Origin: Papilionanthe hookeriana x Papilionanthe teres
Taxonomy: Eukaryota > Streptophyta > Magnoliopsida > Asparagales > Orchidaceae
Assembly (NCBI GenBank): GCA_022702705.1
Contig: CM040427.1
Location: 20,235,625-20,299,624, forward strand
DNA: 64,000 bases
Reading direction: 5' to 3'
The translations under genes were made by a program, and so were the position numbers. Shown in pieces: positions 45,830-57,647 of this stretch; within the stretch, counting starts at the first letter, position 1; each line of letters begins with the position of its first letter. The notes under the pieces were generated by a model, which was not told the DNA's origin, did not search any database, and saw nothing but the letters and a program-made list of their open reading frames with translations.

Positions 45830-47275
45830 TACCCTAATTAAGTCTAAGGCACCAATTAGACTTAATTAAACCAACTAAGACCTTAATAGAATTAAGTTTA
45901 ACTTAATAAATTCTAATTAGGTCGAAGACGCAATTTAGACATAATTAAACTAAGTTAGACCTTAATAATATTAGGTTTAACTTAACAAACCTTAATTAAT
46001 CCTATAACATCAATTAGACCTAATTAAACCAAGTTAGACTTTAATCTCATTACGAATTAGGTCTTAGACATCATTTAGACCTGAATAAACCAAGTTAAGC
46101 CTTAACCACATTGGGCTTAACATCATAAACCCTAATTAAGTATAACCCCTGATTAGACCTAATTAACCCTAATTAACCATAACCCAATAAGACATAACCA
46201 CTTAGTAAGTTTAATTAACTAATTAAACCTTTCTTAAATTAGATTTAATTAACCTTAATCCAATTAGACTTATAGCAGTTAAGTCTAATTAATCAATTAA
46301 ACCTTACCTAAATAAGGTTTAATTAACCTTAACCGTATTAGACTTAACCACTAATTAAGTCTGGTTAATCAATTAAACCTTACTTAAATTAGGTTTAATT
46401 AACTTTAACCCAATTAGACTTAACCATTAAGCAAGTCTAATTAATCAATTAAACCTTACCAAAATAAGGTTTATTTAACCTTAACCTAATTAAACTTAAC
46501 CACCAATTAAGTCTATATAATAAATTAAATCTTACCTAAACAAGGTTTAATTAACCTTAATCCAATTAGACTTAAACACTAATTAAATTTAATTAATCAA
46601 TTAAACCTTACCTAAATAAGGTTTAATTAACTTTAACCCAATTAGACTTAACCACTAATTAAGTCTAATTAATCAATTAAACCTTACCTAAATAATGTTT
46701 AATTAGCCTTAACCTAATTAGACTTAACCACTAATTAAGTCTAATTAATCAATTAAACCTTACGTAAATTAAGTTTAATTAGCCTTAGTGTAATTAGACT
46801 TAACCACTAATTAAGTCTAATTAATAAACTAAACCTTACTTAAAATTATGTTTAATTAACCTTAGCCAAATTAGACTTAACCACTAATTAAGTCTAATTA
46901 ATTATTTAAACCTTACCCAAACAAGGTTTAATTAACCTTAACCTAATTAGACTTTACCACTAATTAAGTCTAATTAATCAATTAAACATTACTTAAGTTA
47001 AGTTTAATTAGCCTTAACATAATTAGACTTAACCACTAATTAAGTCTAATTAATCAATTAAACCTTACTTAAATAAAGTTTATTTAACCTTAACCTAATT
47101 AGACTTAACAATTAATTATGTATAATTAATCTATTAAACCTTACCTAAATTAGGTTTAAGTAAGTATAACCTAATTAGACTTAACCACTAATTAAGTCTA
47201 ACTAATCAATTAAACCTTACCCAAATCAGGTTCAATTATTATAATCAAATTAGACTTAATATTACCCAAATAACT
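45830..47275 (+). repeat. 76-bp palindromic repeat array in C1
   Basis: About 18 diverged units of about 76 bp. Each contains two dyads: TTAGACTTAA...TTAAGTCTAA and AAACCTTA...TAAGGTTT. The cleanest units lie between 46330 and 47200. The related array in C2 is at 59313-59815. Confidence 0.88.
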
Positions 47276-47279
47276 TTAA

Positions 47280-47985
47280 TTAACTTATAATTTGGTTCAG
47301 CCAAATTCAAACCTTTTTGGTTCAACATACATTGAACTTAACCTTAGTCTATACTTAGGTTCAACCCAACATGAACCAAAGTTAAATTAAAAATTGAAAC
47401 CATTTAAGTTCAATATACATTGAACCTAACCTTAACCTAAACTTAGGTTCAACCTAAACTAAAGTTAAACCCAAACCTTTTAGGTTCAACATACATTGGA
47501 CCTAACCTTAATCTTTACTTAGGTTCAACCTAACTTGAACCTAAGTAAAACATAAAATTCAAACCATTTAGGTTAAATACACATTGAACCTAACCTTAAC
47601 AAAAACTTAGGTTTAACCCAAACCTAAGTCAAACTCAAATCTTCTAGGTCCAACATATATTGAACCAAACCTTAATCTATACTTATGTTCAACCCAACTT
47701 GAACCTACGTCAAAATAAAAATTCAAACCATTTTGGTTCAACATACATTAAACCTAACCTTAACCTATACTTAAGTTTGACATAACTTGAACTTAAATCT
47801 TTTAGGTTCAACCTACATTGAATCTTTACTAAACTTAGGTTTAATCTACATTGAACATACAAATTAAAATAAACCTAACTTAACCCTAATCCAAACTTAA
47901 CTTAGGTTGAACCTACAATGGACCTAACTTAAATTCAATCCACATTGAATCTATCTCAAATCAAATTTACGTTTAACCCAACATA
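47280..47985 (+). repeat. TTGAACCTAA-type palindromic array in C1
   Basis: Repeats are built from AGGTTCAACATACATTGAACCT and CTTAGGTTCAACCC...TTGAACCTAAG dyads. The period is irregular (about 115-120 bp for the double unit). The related array in C2 is at 59825-60520. Confidence 0.85.
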
Positions 47986-47989
47986 AACT

Positions 47990-48600
47990 TAAGTCAAAAC
48001 CCTTAACGTAGGTTGAAACCACATTGAGCTTAAACCAAACCTTTAATTTAAGATTAACCCAAAGTTGAACTTAAGTTAAAAGCCTTAACTTAGGTTCAGA
48101 CAACATTGAACCTAAACCAAACCTTTAAGTTAAGATCAACCCAAAGTTGAACTTAAGTCAAAATCTTTAACCTTAGGTTCAAACCACATTGAAGCTAAAC
48201 TAAACCATTAACTTAAGATCAACCCAAAGTTGAACTTAAGTCAAAACCCTTAACTTAGGTTTAAACCACATTGAGCCCAACCCAAACCTTTAACTTATGA
48301 TCAACCCAAAGTTGAACTTAAGTTAAAACACTTAACCTAGGTTCAAACTAGATTGAACATAAACCGAACCTTTAACGTAAGATAAACCCAAAGTTGAACT
48401 TAAGTCAAAACACTTAACTTAGGTTGAAACCACATTGAACCTAAACCATACCTTTAACTTAAGATCAACCTAAAGTTGAACTTAAGTCAAAATATTTAAC
48501 CTTAGGTTCAAATAACATTGAACTTAAACTGAACCTTTAACTTAAGATCAACTCAAAGTTAAACTTAAGTTAAAATCCTTAACTTAGGATTCAACCCATA
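47990..48600 (+). repeat. 81-bp palindromic array in C1
   Basis: About seven units of about 81 bp alternate the dyad CTTAAGATCAAC/GTTGAACTTAAG with the dyad TTAGGTTCAAA/TTGAACCTAA. From 48600 to 48990 single diverged hairpins follow (TTAGGTCC/GGACCTAA, TTAGATTCA/TGAATCTAA). Confidence 0.87.
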
Positions 48601-50292
48601 TTGAACCTAGGATCAATTCAAAATTCAGCCTACATTGAACTTAAATTCAACATTCAATCCAAATCGAATCAAAGCCAACTAAATGTTTAGGTCCAACTGA
48701 CATCAGGACCTAAAACTCAAAGTCTAAAGTTAACTAAATTTCTTTAGGTCCATCTATTATTAGGACTTAAACATTAAATCTAATTTACATTTAAACTTAG
48801 TCCAATTTCTTAAAACCTTTAGATTCAAAAGACATTGAACCTAAATCCCTAAATCTAATTCATATTAAATTTAACTTGAAATTATTAGATTCAAATGATA
48901 CTGAATCTAAAATTCTCAAGTTTAATTAGATCATACAAACATTAGATCTAAATAAACTTGAATCCTTGCTTTAAGTCTAAATTACATTGGACTTAAATAA
49001 ACAAATCAAAACCAACATATAAAAATCAATTAAGATGCGCACGAAAAATTTTAATTGGTTAATAAATCGTAAACAACCTAAAATTTTGCAAACTAAAATC
49101 CAAAAAGATATTGAAACTTAAACGTAACCTTAATAAACAAAGATCACCAAATGCAACTTGAACCCCAATGTTCTTGATCTACAAAGATTTCTTGGACGAT
49201 GCAATCCTGGTTGTTGACATGAGTCTTCCGGTCCTTGTTTAAACACCTTTCAAACTAAGTAGATCAAGGCATCCGATGATGCTGGGATGACAGAGCCATG
49301 GACATCCTGACCGGGTTGTCTAAAAATTAAAACTTATTCAACTAAATTAAAAATTTAAGAAATAAAATTGACATTGTTCTGACACTATTTTCATATAGGT
49401 TGAAGACAAGTTCCACTTTAGATTAACTTTGCATGTTATTAGGGTGTGCTAACTCTGTTTTGTAGGATGACATTCTAAAGACGGGACAAACGACAAAAAA
49501 AAAACAAAACTAAAATGACATCAAAACAATGACTTTTACAAAGCAAAACAAAAAAAATCATTGAGTAAATAAAATTAAAATGACAAACAATGAAACAAAA
49601 TCTAAACTTTTAGGATAGTCACAAAACCTAAACTTTTAGGATAGCCATCAAACAAGTAACAAACTACAAAAAAAAAATGACAATAAAATATGAAAATAAC
49701 CAACATAACAGATGAAATTGACAAAATCAAACCTTTAGGTTAATACATGACACATAGAAATATATTACCTCTAGGATTGGACATTGACGTTTCTTGTTCT
49801 TGAAATTTTTTAGAAAATAAGTGTTTACATTAATCAGAAGTTTTCTTGGACAATACTAATTGTCTAAGATATAATTAACTATAGGATCTTGTTCATACAG
49901 GAGATTTTAGGACTCAGGATAGGTATCATACCTAAAAATCTCTGGTTATCAAAATTTAACATGTGGCCCTCCTTATATAAAAATTTATAGAATATGACAT
50001 TCTAGAATTCCCTTTTGTAAGGATTATCACTGACATTTTTTTATTCTAGTACTTTCTATCTTTTTAGCCCTTATTTTTTTCAAATTTCTTAACATCTAAG
50101 GATATTTTACTTGATCTGAAGAAATAAGATTTCTTGAAGATTAGACGATATGATAGATAAATAGAGTGTCGATTCCCTCAAATAACAGCGTTGACATTTC
50201 ACACTTCACATCGACATGAGAAAATCTCAACGGCAACGGGTTGGTGATGAGCCGACATACCACAACTCTTGATGCCACCAAGAGATTTTAAT

Positions 50293-50310
50293 TGGTGATT
50301 CCACTGGGGA
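50293..50310 (+). promoter_or_regulatory. Primer binding site of C1
   Basis: TGGTGATTCCACTGGGGA differs from the PBS of A only by three transitions (two C-to-T and one G-to-A), as expected for decay of methylated cytosines. It confirms that C1 is the 5' LTR of an Ogre/Tat element. Only about 50 bp of leader follow before the Athila-group DNA begins. Confidence 0.85.
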
Positions 50311-50362
50311 GCATCTTTCTTCTCATCTCTTGTTAAATCTCTTGTTTTTAAAAGATGTATCA

Positions 50363-50367
50363 TCCTT
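50363..50367. repeat. Possible target-site flank of D
   Basis: TCCTT lies next to the terminal TG of the D LTR (plus-strand view). No matching copy is found on the other side, because the 5' end of D is lost. Confidence 0.3.
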
Positions 50368-52329
50368 TGACCCGACCCGCAATTACGCAGTAAATTAACT
50401 TCCAAAAGATGGCTAAAAACTTGACCCGATTTATAAATAGTGGCTAGTGTGCAAAATCTTAAATGATATAAAAATTAGAAAATATTTTACACACTAGGGG
50501 TACTACGCAAGTATATATATATTTTTAAGTAATATAGAGTCTTCTTTAAAAACCCCAGTATTGATCCCACGAGGAAGTGAAGTAAGAGGTCTTTAGTCAA
50601 ATTCTAGTCTACTACTAATAGTCCTTAGTTTGGAATGTCGATTAAAATTATGTTATCTAGCAACTACTCCTAAATACAAGAGTTAAATGTAATAATAACC
50701 ATAACTAAATGCAAATAATAATTCTAAAGATAACCCTTTTTGGATGAGTTGGTTTGAGAATTTTGAGATATTAAAAACTATTATTCTTATGTAATGACAT
50801 AGATAATGTATAGGAATGAGATGCATTTAATATTGTATGTGCCAAATAGGAGCAATCCTATTCTTTACCCTTTGGTCCAGGCATAAAAAACATTGACTAA
50901 TCCTATGCTTGGTTACTGAATCTGCGGCTAGGCTGGGAGGACACCGGCGCTCACTTCGGAGCTCCCATGTTCCCCTCGCCTGAGGGTTAACAATCTACAC
51001 TTCAATACCCACACTATAGGACCGAATTGAGGATTTTAGCCTGTCACTCTAAAATCTCCAAATCTACGCCCGATTAATATTATTTCCTTATTTATTTGCA
51101 TTCAATCCCCACGAACTCCACCATCCATGGAATTTGAATGTGGTTCATACTTAGTTGTTGAAAGAATAACCCTCTCGGATCGTATGTTTTCACAACAAAT
51201 TTTAACATTACAACAGGCCTTAATTGCAATGTAAATTAAGTGCAAGTAAAAACCATCACATTCATAATTAAATTTACTTCTACCATGCATCACAAAATCC
51301 TAAACATGATTTCTACTCATTATAAAATAAAAGTAAAAGGAAAATAATGGCATAATCTTCTCATGCTGCTATTTCCAAAGAAGAAGAAAAAGTAAGAGAG
51401 ATATGTCACAAAGTGCGAAGAAAATACAACGGAAACTTCATGTAACCAAAGTAAATCCACTAGGAAAGTGTTTACAAAATCATAAGATAATGAAGAACAA
51501 TACATAGCTTTTTTCCTTTGAAAGAAAGACGAAGATCTCTCCCATAAAGTCTCCCGGCGATCCATGCAATGCTAGCGAAATCCCTTACAAATTCTCTTAA
51601 AATCTTCTCTCTAATCTCTTCAAAAGGGTATAAATCTACATTTCTACTCCTATTCTAAAATCCCTAAACATTCTCCATGTTTTTTTTCCACTTTTCTCAT
51701 CTCTTTTCTATCATAAATTCACTAATTTAGAGAGTGTGGACGGATTTCTAAGTGTTCCCTTAAGCACCCCTTTGAAATGCGTTCAAATATGTCGAATTTT
51801 GGCCCAAAACTGCCAAAAGTCGGTTCATACTGATCTGAGGTGTTTCGGGGGGTTTGAACTCGCTATCAGCGAGCTTTTCGGCCATTTTTCAGTGCTCTCG
51901 GTAAAATCTCACTGTCGGTGAGATCGAGCCGCTGTCGGTGAGCAGGCTCTGTGCAGCTCCACTGTTTCGCTCCGTTTGGCTCCGTTTTAGCTCTGATTCC
52001 CCTCGTTTCAGTTGTGTTGTGTTCGTAACTGATAACCCTACAAAATAAACATAAAAACAACCTTTCTTTAAAGTGTAATCTCATTCAAAAATATGTAAGA
52101 AGTGTAAAAGAGATTAAGCATCAAAAGACTTGTCGAAAGGTGTGAGGGCAGAATTTCATTTCTTGCTCGTTTTTGCTCTAAATTGCACCGTTTTTACTTC
52201 CTTTTGCTCCAATCACCATTTCTTGTACCTAAAACCAAAAAACATACAAAATACCTTCCTTTAAAGTATAATATCATCAAAAATGAGTAAAATGATATAG
52301 GAAAAAACTTATATATTTTAGGCGTGTCA
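50368..52329 (-). repeat. 3' LTR of D (Athila-group, 1.96 kb)
   Basis: In the element sense it starts with TGACACGCC after a G-rich tract (AAGTTTGGGGGATTT) and ends in GGGTCGGGTCA at 50368. The end region matches the LTR stub of D' (GGTCGGGTCA before its PBS; shared CCATCTTTTGGAAG). I see no protein-coding gene inside. The stretch with tattgatcccacgaggaag near 50563 is of a type I recall from Athila-group LTRs. Confidence 0.75.
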
Positions 52330-54530
52330 AAATCCCCCAAACTTAATTGTTACTTATCCTTAAGTAACCCTTTTACTACATAAAAATATAACTCAAGGCA
52401 ATGTACTTTTCACCTGTAAGACACTAAAATTTTTCATTCAAAAAAATATATTAGTTATACTTTTAGAAAGAAATTCAATAACTCACGTTAACACTACAAG
52501 TATAAGAATATTCAACAATTTAATCTAAGGGTTCTAGTCTTCTATTTATTTTAAGATAAACCATAATTTGTTACATTAAGAGTGCCTTGAAAGATTATGT
52601 GAAAAAGGAGTTCATGCAAATTTCATCAGAATGTAGGCCAATACTTTAAATATAAATTCAGAAATGAAATCAAGTTCTCCCTTTAGGATGACTCAAGTGA
52701 AGCCAATTTTTGATTAGACATCTCCTCAAGCTTCTCCTCATAAATATTTTTCTTTCCTTTTCCTTTTTCTTTTTTTTTTGGATTGTTTTTCAATCCTTAT
52801 TTTCTTTTCTTTTCTTTTTCTCTTCTTTTTCTTCTATTTTTTTAATGAGGATTACTATATCTGGAGAGCCTGTAATGATTTTGAACTTCACTCTCCTCTT
52901 TCTAAAGTTCAAACTTGAAACACATCCTTACTTTATAATTAGGTATGAGCCTTATTATTCATCATAAAGTCACAATCTCTTCTTAACACACAATACTTTA
53001 AGTCTCTTAACATTTCAAAAATACAGTTTTCTTTACTTTAAATAGTTAACTATAATCAAATTCTTTTATACTAAATATCTTATCCTTACAAAATTAACTT
53101 TTATTACTAAAAAATTTCATCCAATCCTTCCATAATATTCAACTAAAATAAAAATTTTTAGTTATCTCAAGTGAGGTTCAATTGCCAGAAGTTATGCTAA
53201 CAATTTTTGAAAATATAATAATTGAGAACAAATAAGAGTTAATATTTTTCTTCCTCCCAAAATTAAATTTCAAAAATATTTTGTAATTAATTCCTTAAAA
53301 TCTAGCAGGAAGAAAAAATAAAGGTTGAATCTACTTGCTACTACAACATTCTATCAAATTCATATACATGCATAATCAGGATAGAAAAACTGTAGGAGAA
53401 AGTAAAGCTAACCCAAAACAAGCTTGTACTAAAATTACACTAAAAGGAAGTATTTTCACATTAAAATTTTATTTTTCTTCCTACCCCCAAACTTAATTTT
53501 TAACATATATAGCATTCAGTACAAAAAATATAAGCAGGAAGAAAACAATTTAGAAATTCTATCTACCACAAATGTCTATCAAAATCATTTGTAAGTATTC
53601 ATCAGGACAGAATAATATGCAACAGAAAGTAAATCTAAACTAATCATGCTAGAATAAAATTAACTAAACCAAAGTCTAACTAGCATTGTAGGTATCAGTA
53701 AGGGAATATAAAAATGTTCTTCAATACCTAAATAAAGTTGTAACACAAACATAAACACACATATGATAAATGAGGTTAATTTCATCCTTTAACTCAACCA
53801 ATCTCACTACGTTACCTTCAATTTCTAATGGAATCACTACACTAGTAAATTAGGTACTTTAAAATGATTTTATAGATTATAATCCTAAGGATAAGATTAC
53901 CCCTGATATATTGGCTCCTAGGCACCAATCTCAGGTATCACCTAATCCTTATAATTAATCACCTTTAACAGTTATAAAGATAGTGTAAGATCATCCACAT
54001 GGTATTCATCGAATAGGTTCATGACTCCTACCTAATGAAAGTAAAGTTAGAGAAAAGAAGTATCAAAATTGAGATAGATATGTTACAATTTAAATTCATG
54101 GTATCTCTTGTAAAACTCAAGTCCGGGTGAGACCCGAGTTGTAGTGAACTCGTCAATCCAACTACTACAAGAGAACATAAAAGTCTAATCATAGTAAGAA
54201 GTTAAGGAATCACCTCCCTCATGACACACAAAGATCAAATCAAACTACTAATAATCCAAACATCTACCAATCATCAATCAGACTGATCAATCCATAATGA
54301 CACATAAACATTAATTCAATCCACTCTAATGCAAACACCATACAACACTAACAATCATGACTCTCAAGCACACTAAATAAAAGCACACTGATAACTATGG
54401 GTTGCCTCCCATAAAGTGCTTGGTTTAACATCGTTAGCCTGAAAATTATTCCACCTGGATCAAAATTCCAATTAAGTAATCCACGATCAATCACCCAATC
54501 ATTTTCAGATCCAGGGATTCCTATAAAATC
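52330..54530 (-). other. Non-coding 3' region of D
   Basis: It lies between the coding remnant and the 3' LTR. It has a PPT-like tract beside the LTR (plus strand cccccaaactt, about 52334-52344), a long T/C-rich run (52748-52835) and, in the element sense, GGGAGGCAACCC at 54410-54399, a motif I associate with Athila-group 3' regions. RT, RNase H and integrase are absent. Nothing else is recognised. Confidence 0.65.
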
Positions 54531-54788
54531 CTAAAATTTTAATTTTTCATTTAGCTCTTCATTTTCAGTTTGGTTTATATCATAATTCCTCATATTTTTT
54601 TCTAGATCCAATATTCTTCTATTGATCTTTTCAATCTGCACATTAATATCATCCTTGAAATTTATAAGAAATGGATCTTTATAAGATGCTTCATTATCTC
54701 CCAAATATTGGATTAGATTCTCTCTAGATAATTCAGATTCTGGATCAAATTCTTCTATGTCACTCTTATGATTCAAGTTATCTTCCAT
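54531..54788 (-). pseudogene. Short coiled-coil-like ORF after protease, D
   Basis: 85 codons, rich in Glu, Asp and Asn: EEFDPESELSRENLIQYLG, INVQIEKINRRILDLEKNM and ENEELNEKLKF. The heptad-like spacing suggests a coiled coil. It overlaps the end of the gag-protease frame by about 16 bp in a different frame. It could be the tail of the deleted pol or a new ORF of this derivative. I do not recognise a family. Confidence 0.45.
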
Positions 54789-57360
54789 TCTTCCCCTTTA
54801 TAACTATTAAATGATTGAGGATCTATCTTAGTTGAAGAAATAGGTTTTTCTAATTCCCTAAGAATTTCTTCAAATGGTCTTGCAATATCCTTATCCTCTT
54901 TTCTCAACTCAAATTTCTTTTGAAATTTATCCTCAAATTCTCTTCCAAGTCCTAGTTCAATAATTTTATCTTGTTCATCATTTAATTCAGGTTTTTCTTG
55001 TGATTGAATCATATCTAAAGATATAAAGACTGGTTGTGTAGATGAATTCTCTAAATAGATAGGCTTTAAAATTGTATGGGGTACATCCATCTTAAGTTCA
55101 TGAGATTTTTCAACAAATGGAATTAAAAGTTTACTATTTTTGGAAGCATCCATCATTTCACACCTCTCCTGAACATACATACAGTCTTCTTTAAGTAATG
55201 TTTTCGAATCATCATGAAACTCTATTTCAATCTCATCTTTTAACTTATTCTCAAAAATTTCTTGTAAATAGTATTTACTTAGATAATCAATTTCATCCAT
55301 CCAAAAACAATTATCATCTTTTCTCTCAGCTGGATATTTCATAGTCTTTAATACATCAAAAGTGACTTCATGGTCATTAATATTTATAGCCAACTCTCCT
55401 TTTTGCACATCTATCATAGCTTGTCCAGTAATAAGGAAAGGTCTCCCTAAAATAATTGGAATTTCTTTATCTTCCTCCATATCTAATACAATAAAGTCCA
55501 AAGGAAAGATAAATTTATCCACTTTAACAAGGACGTCTTCTATAACTCCTTTTGGATAAATGATAGATCGATTAGCTAATAGAAGGGTTACAGTAGTGGG
55601 AGAAATATCGATTAAACCTAAACTTCTAAATATAGATAGAGGCATCACATTAATGATCACTCCTAAATCACATAAAGCTTTTCCACATAATTTTTCTCCA
55701 ATTACACAAGGAATTGTAAAGTTAAAAGGATCTTTAAGTTTCTGAGGAAAATTTTTCTGAAGTATGGCACTACACTTCTCACTTAGTGCAAATGTCTCAT
55801 AATCCCCAAATTTAGTTTTCTTGTTTAATATATCCTTTATAAACTTTACATAACTTGGCATCTGTTCCAAAGCTTCAGTGAAAGGAATATTTATCGTTAA
55901 CTTCTTAAGTACTTTCAAGAACTTTGAAATTTTTTTATTCAACTCATGCTGTCTAAGTCTTTGAGGAAATGGAGGTGGTGGTTTTTCTAAACTAATTTTA
56001 GTTGGAGATATTAATTTTTCCAGATCCTTAGAAACATGTTCTTCAGGTCTTTTAGTTTCCTTTGTTTCTCTCACAACATTTTTCTCTTTTCTAACCACAT
56101 CCTCTATATCTCTTCCAATTTTTAATTGGACAGCTTCTATTTGTTCATTAGTGTTCTCTTTAGGGTTGATCTCATTGTTGCTAGGAAGTGTTCCTTGGTG
56201 TCTATTGCTAAGTGAATTAGCAATTTGTCCCAGTTGATTCTCTATGTTTCTAATCGCAGCATTTTGACTTTGCAACTGGTTTACCATTTGCAATACCACA
56301 TCTTCTATAGACATTTTCTTATCCTCAAATTGTTGATCATTGTTAGAGTCTGATGGATATGAAGGTCTATAGTTTGTGTTCCCCTGATTATTCCAACTTC
56401 CATTATGATTTGCATGATTATTTCTCATTTTAGGTTTCCACCAATAGTAGTATGATTCCAGTTAAATTTAGGATGGTTCTCCCAATCTGGGTTGTAAAAG
56501 TTAGAGTACGGGTTGTTTATGGTATTTAAAGTCTCATATGATAATTTAGAATCAATTATAGGCCCTAATGAACTTTCCTCACTTATAGGAGTAAATTGAG
56601 GTTGCTTCATTCCAAATTGGTCCAACTTCCTTGATATTGCAGCAATCTGAGATGCAAGAATTGAAATCGTATTCGTATCATGAATATTAGCTACATTTTT
56701 ATGATTTACCTTTGTAGAGGGCCATTGAAATTCATTTGTAACCATTTCTTTAATTAATGCATACGCTTCATCAAATGATTTTGACATTAATGATCCACCA
56801 GTGGCAACATCAATTATAGACCTAAGGGATCCTACTAACCCATTATAAAAAGTTTGAATGATTAACCAATCGGGTAGAGCATGGTGTGGACACTTTCTTA
56901 GGAGTTCCTTAAATCTTTCTCTGGCTTCGTATATTGATTCTCCTTCACACTGACAAAATGAGATAATAATGTTTCTAAGTTGAGTAGTCCTTGAAGGTGG
57001 AAAATACTTAGCTAAGAATTTTTGAGTTAACTCCTCCCAATTTTTAATAGAACTAGGTGCTAATGAGTATAATCACATTTTAGCCTTATCCCTTAGTGAG
57101 AAAGGAAAAAGCCTTAGTCTAACAGCATCGTCTGACATGCCATTATAATGAAATGTAGCACAAAGTTCTAGAAAATTTGATAAGTGTAAATAGGGATCCT
57201 TCGAAGGAGTTCCCCCAAACTGATTGTTGTGCACCAGTTGGATAATCTCAGGATTTATTTCAAACAAGTCAGCTTCTACGACAGGGTTTTGTATTCTAGA
57301 GTAAATTTCATCTGTCGTAGGATTTATGCAATCCCTTAATGATTTATGATGATTTTCCAA
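54773..57360 (-). pseudogene. gag: Athila-type gag-protease of D, RT absent
   Basis: Gag is readable from 57360 (internal, not the true start): QLVHNNQFGGTPSKDPYLHL, VRLRLFPFSLRDKAK, then TGA 57075-57073 where Trp is expected, FLAKYFPPSRTTQLRN, FKELLRKCPHHALPDW and MSKSFDEAYALIKEM. A frameshift lies near 56430. A 551-codon frame (56428-54773) follows, with IRNIENQLGQIANSLSNR, KPPPPFPQRLRQHEL, INIPFTEALEQMPSYVKF, the protease loop ALCDLGVIINVMPLS (Asp-Leu-Gly) and IPIILGRPFL. After the protease no RT is found. Instead GREFEDKFQKKF...LEKPISSTKI repeats the earlier GRDIEDVVRKEK...LEKLISPTKI linker. This is a gag-pro-only derivative. Confidence 0.88.
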
Positions 57361-57442
57361 GTTATTTACCTTAATGATTTATGTAATCCCTTAATGACTT
57401 ATGATGATTTTTGTATTTTAGAGTAAATTTCATCTGTCATAG
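57287..57442. repeat. Local duplication at the D/D' junction
   Basis: ttttgtattctagagtaaat (57287 on) recurs at 57409 on, and gatttatgcaatcccttaat (57321 on) recurs at 57376 on. The two blocks have swapped order. The duplicated DNA is the 5' end of the D gag remnant. It abuts the LTR stub of D'. Confidence 0.85.
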
Positions 57443-57508
57443 TAAATTGGGTCAAGCTTTGGCCATCTTTTGGAAGCATATATTATTGTGTTACTTGTGG
57501 TCGGGTCA
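57443..57508 (+). repeat. LTR stub of D' (last about 66 bp)
   Basis: It ends GGTCGGGTCA, then AGTTTT before the PBS. It matches the terminal part of the D 3' LTR in reverse orientation. The rest of the 5' LTR is missing. Confidence 0.8.
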
Positions 57509-57514
57509 AGTTTT

Positions 57515-57532
57515 TGGTGTCGTTGCCGGGGA
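57515..57532 (+). promoter_or_regulatory. Primer binding site of D'
   Basis: TGGTGTCGTTGCCGGGGA differs by two transitions from the tRNA-Asp-type PBS (TGGCGCCGTTGCCGGGGA) known for Athila elements. Confidence 0.9.
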
Positions 57533-57647
57533 AAGAAATAAAATAGTTATAAATTTCTGTAAAAAAATATTATATTTCTAAAAATATAAAAATATAAAAA
57601 AAATTTAAAAAATAAAATTTAAAAAATTGTATTTTATTCCTTGATTT

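Larger units (their letters stand above)
44673..50257 (+). repeat. C1: diverged Ogre-type LTR, interrupted on the left by A
   Basis: It is distantly alignable to the A/B LTRs: the block around gatgtgttcttcatcatctg resembles gatgtattcgtctcttcaag of B, and the block at 45230-45330 (aaaatatccctgcactcggg) resembles B near 16870. The core (45830-48960) consists of hairpin-rich repeats. The 3' part (48960-50257) has no repeat or gene and matches C2 at about 85% by eye. I place the end at GCCGACA (50251-50257) by analogy with A and B, but homology with C2 continues to about 50280. The LTR start lies left of A, outside the window. Confidence 0.75.

Noticed and set aside
52710..52967. 85-codon Phe/Ser-rich ORF
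   Set aside because: It is produced by a T/C-rich tract in the non-coding 3' region of D, on the strand opposite the element.
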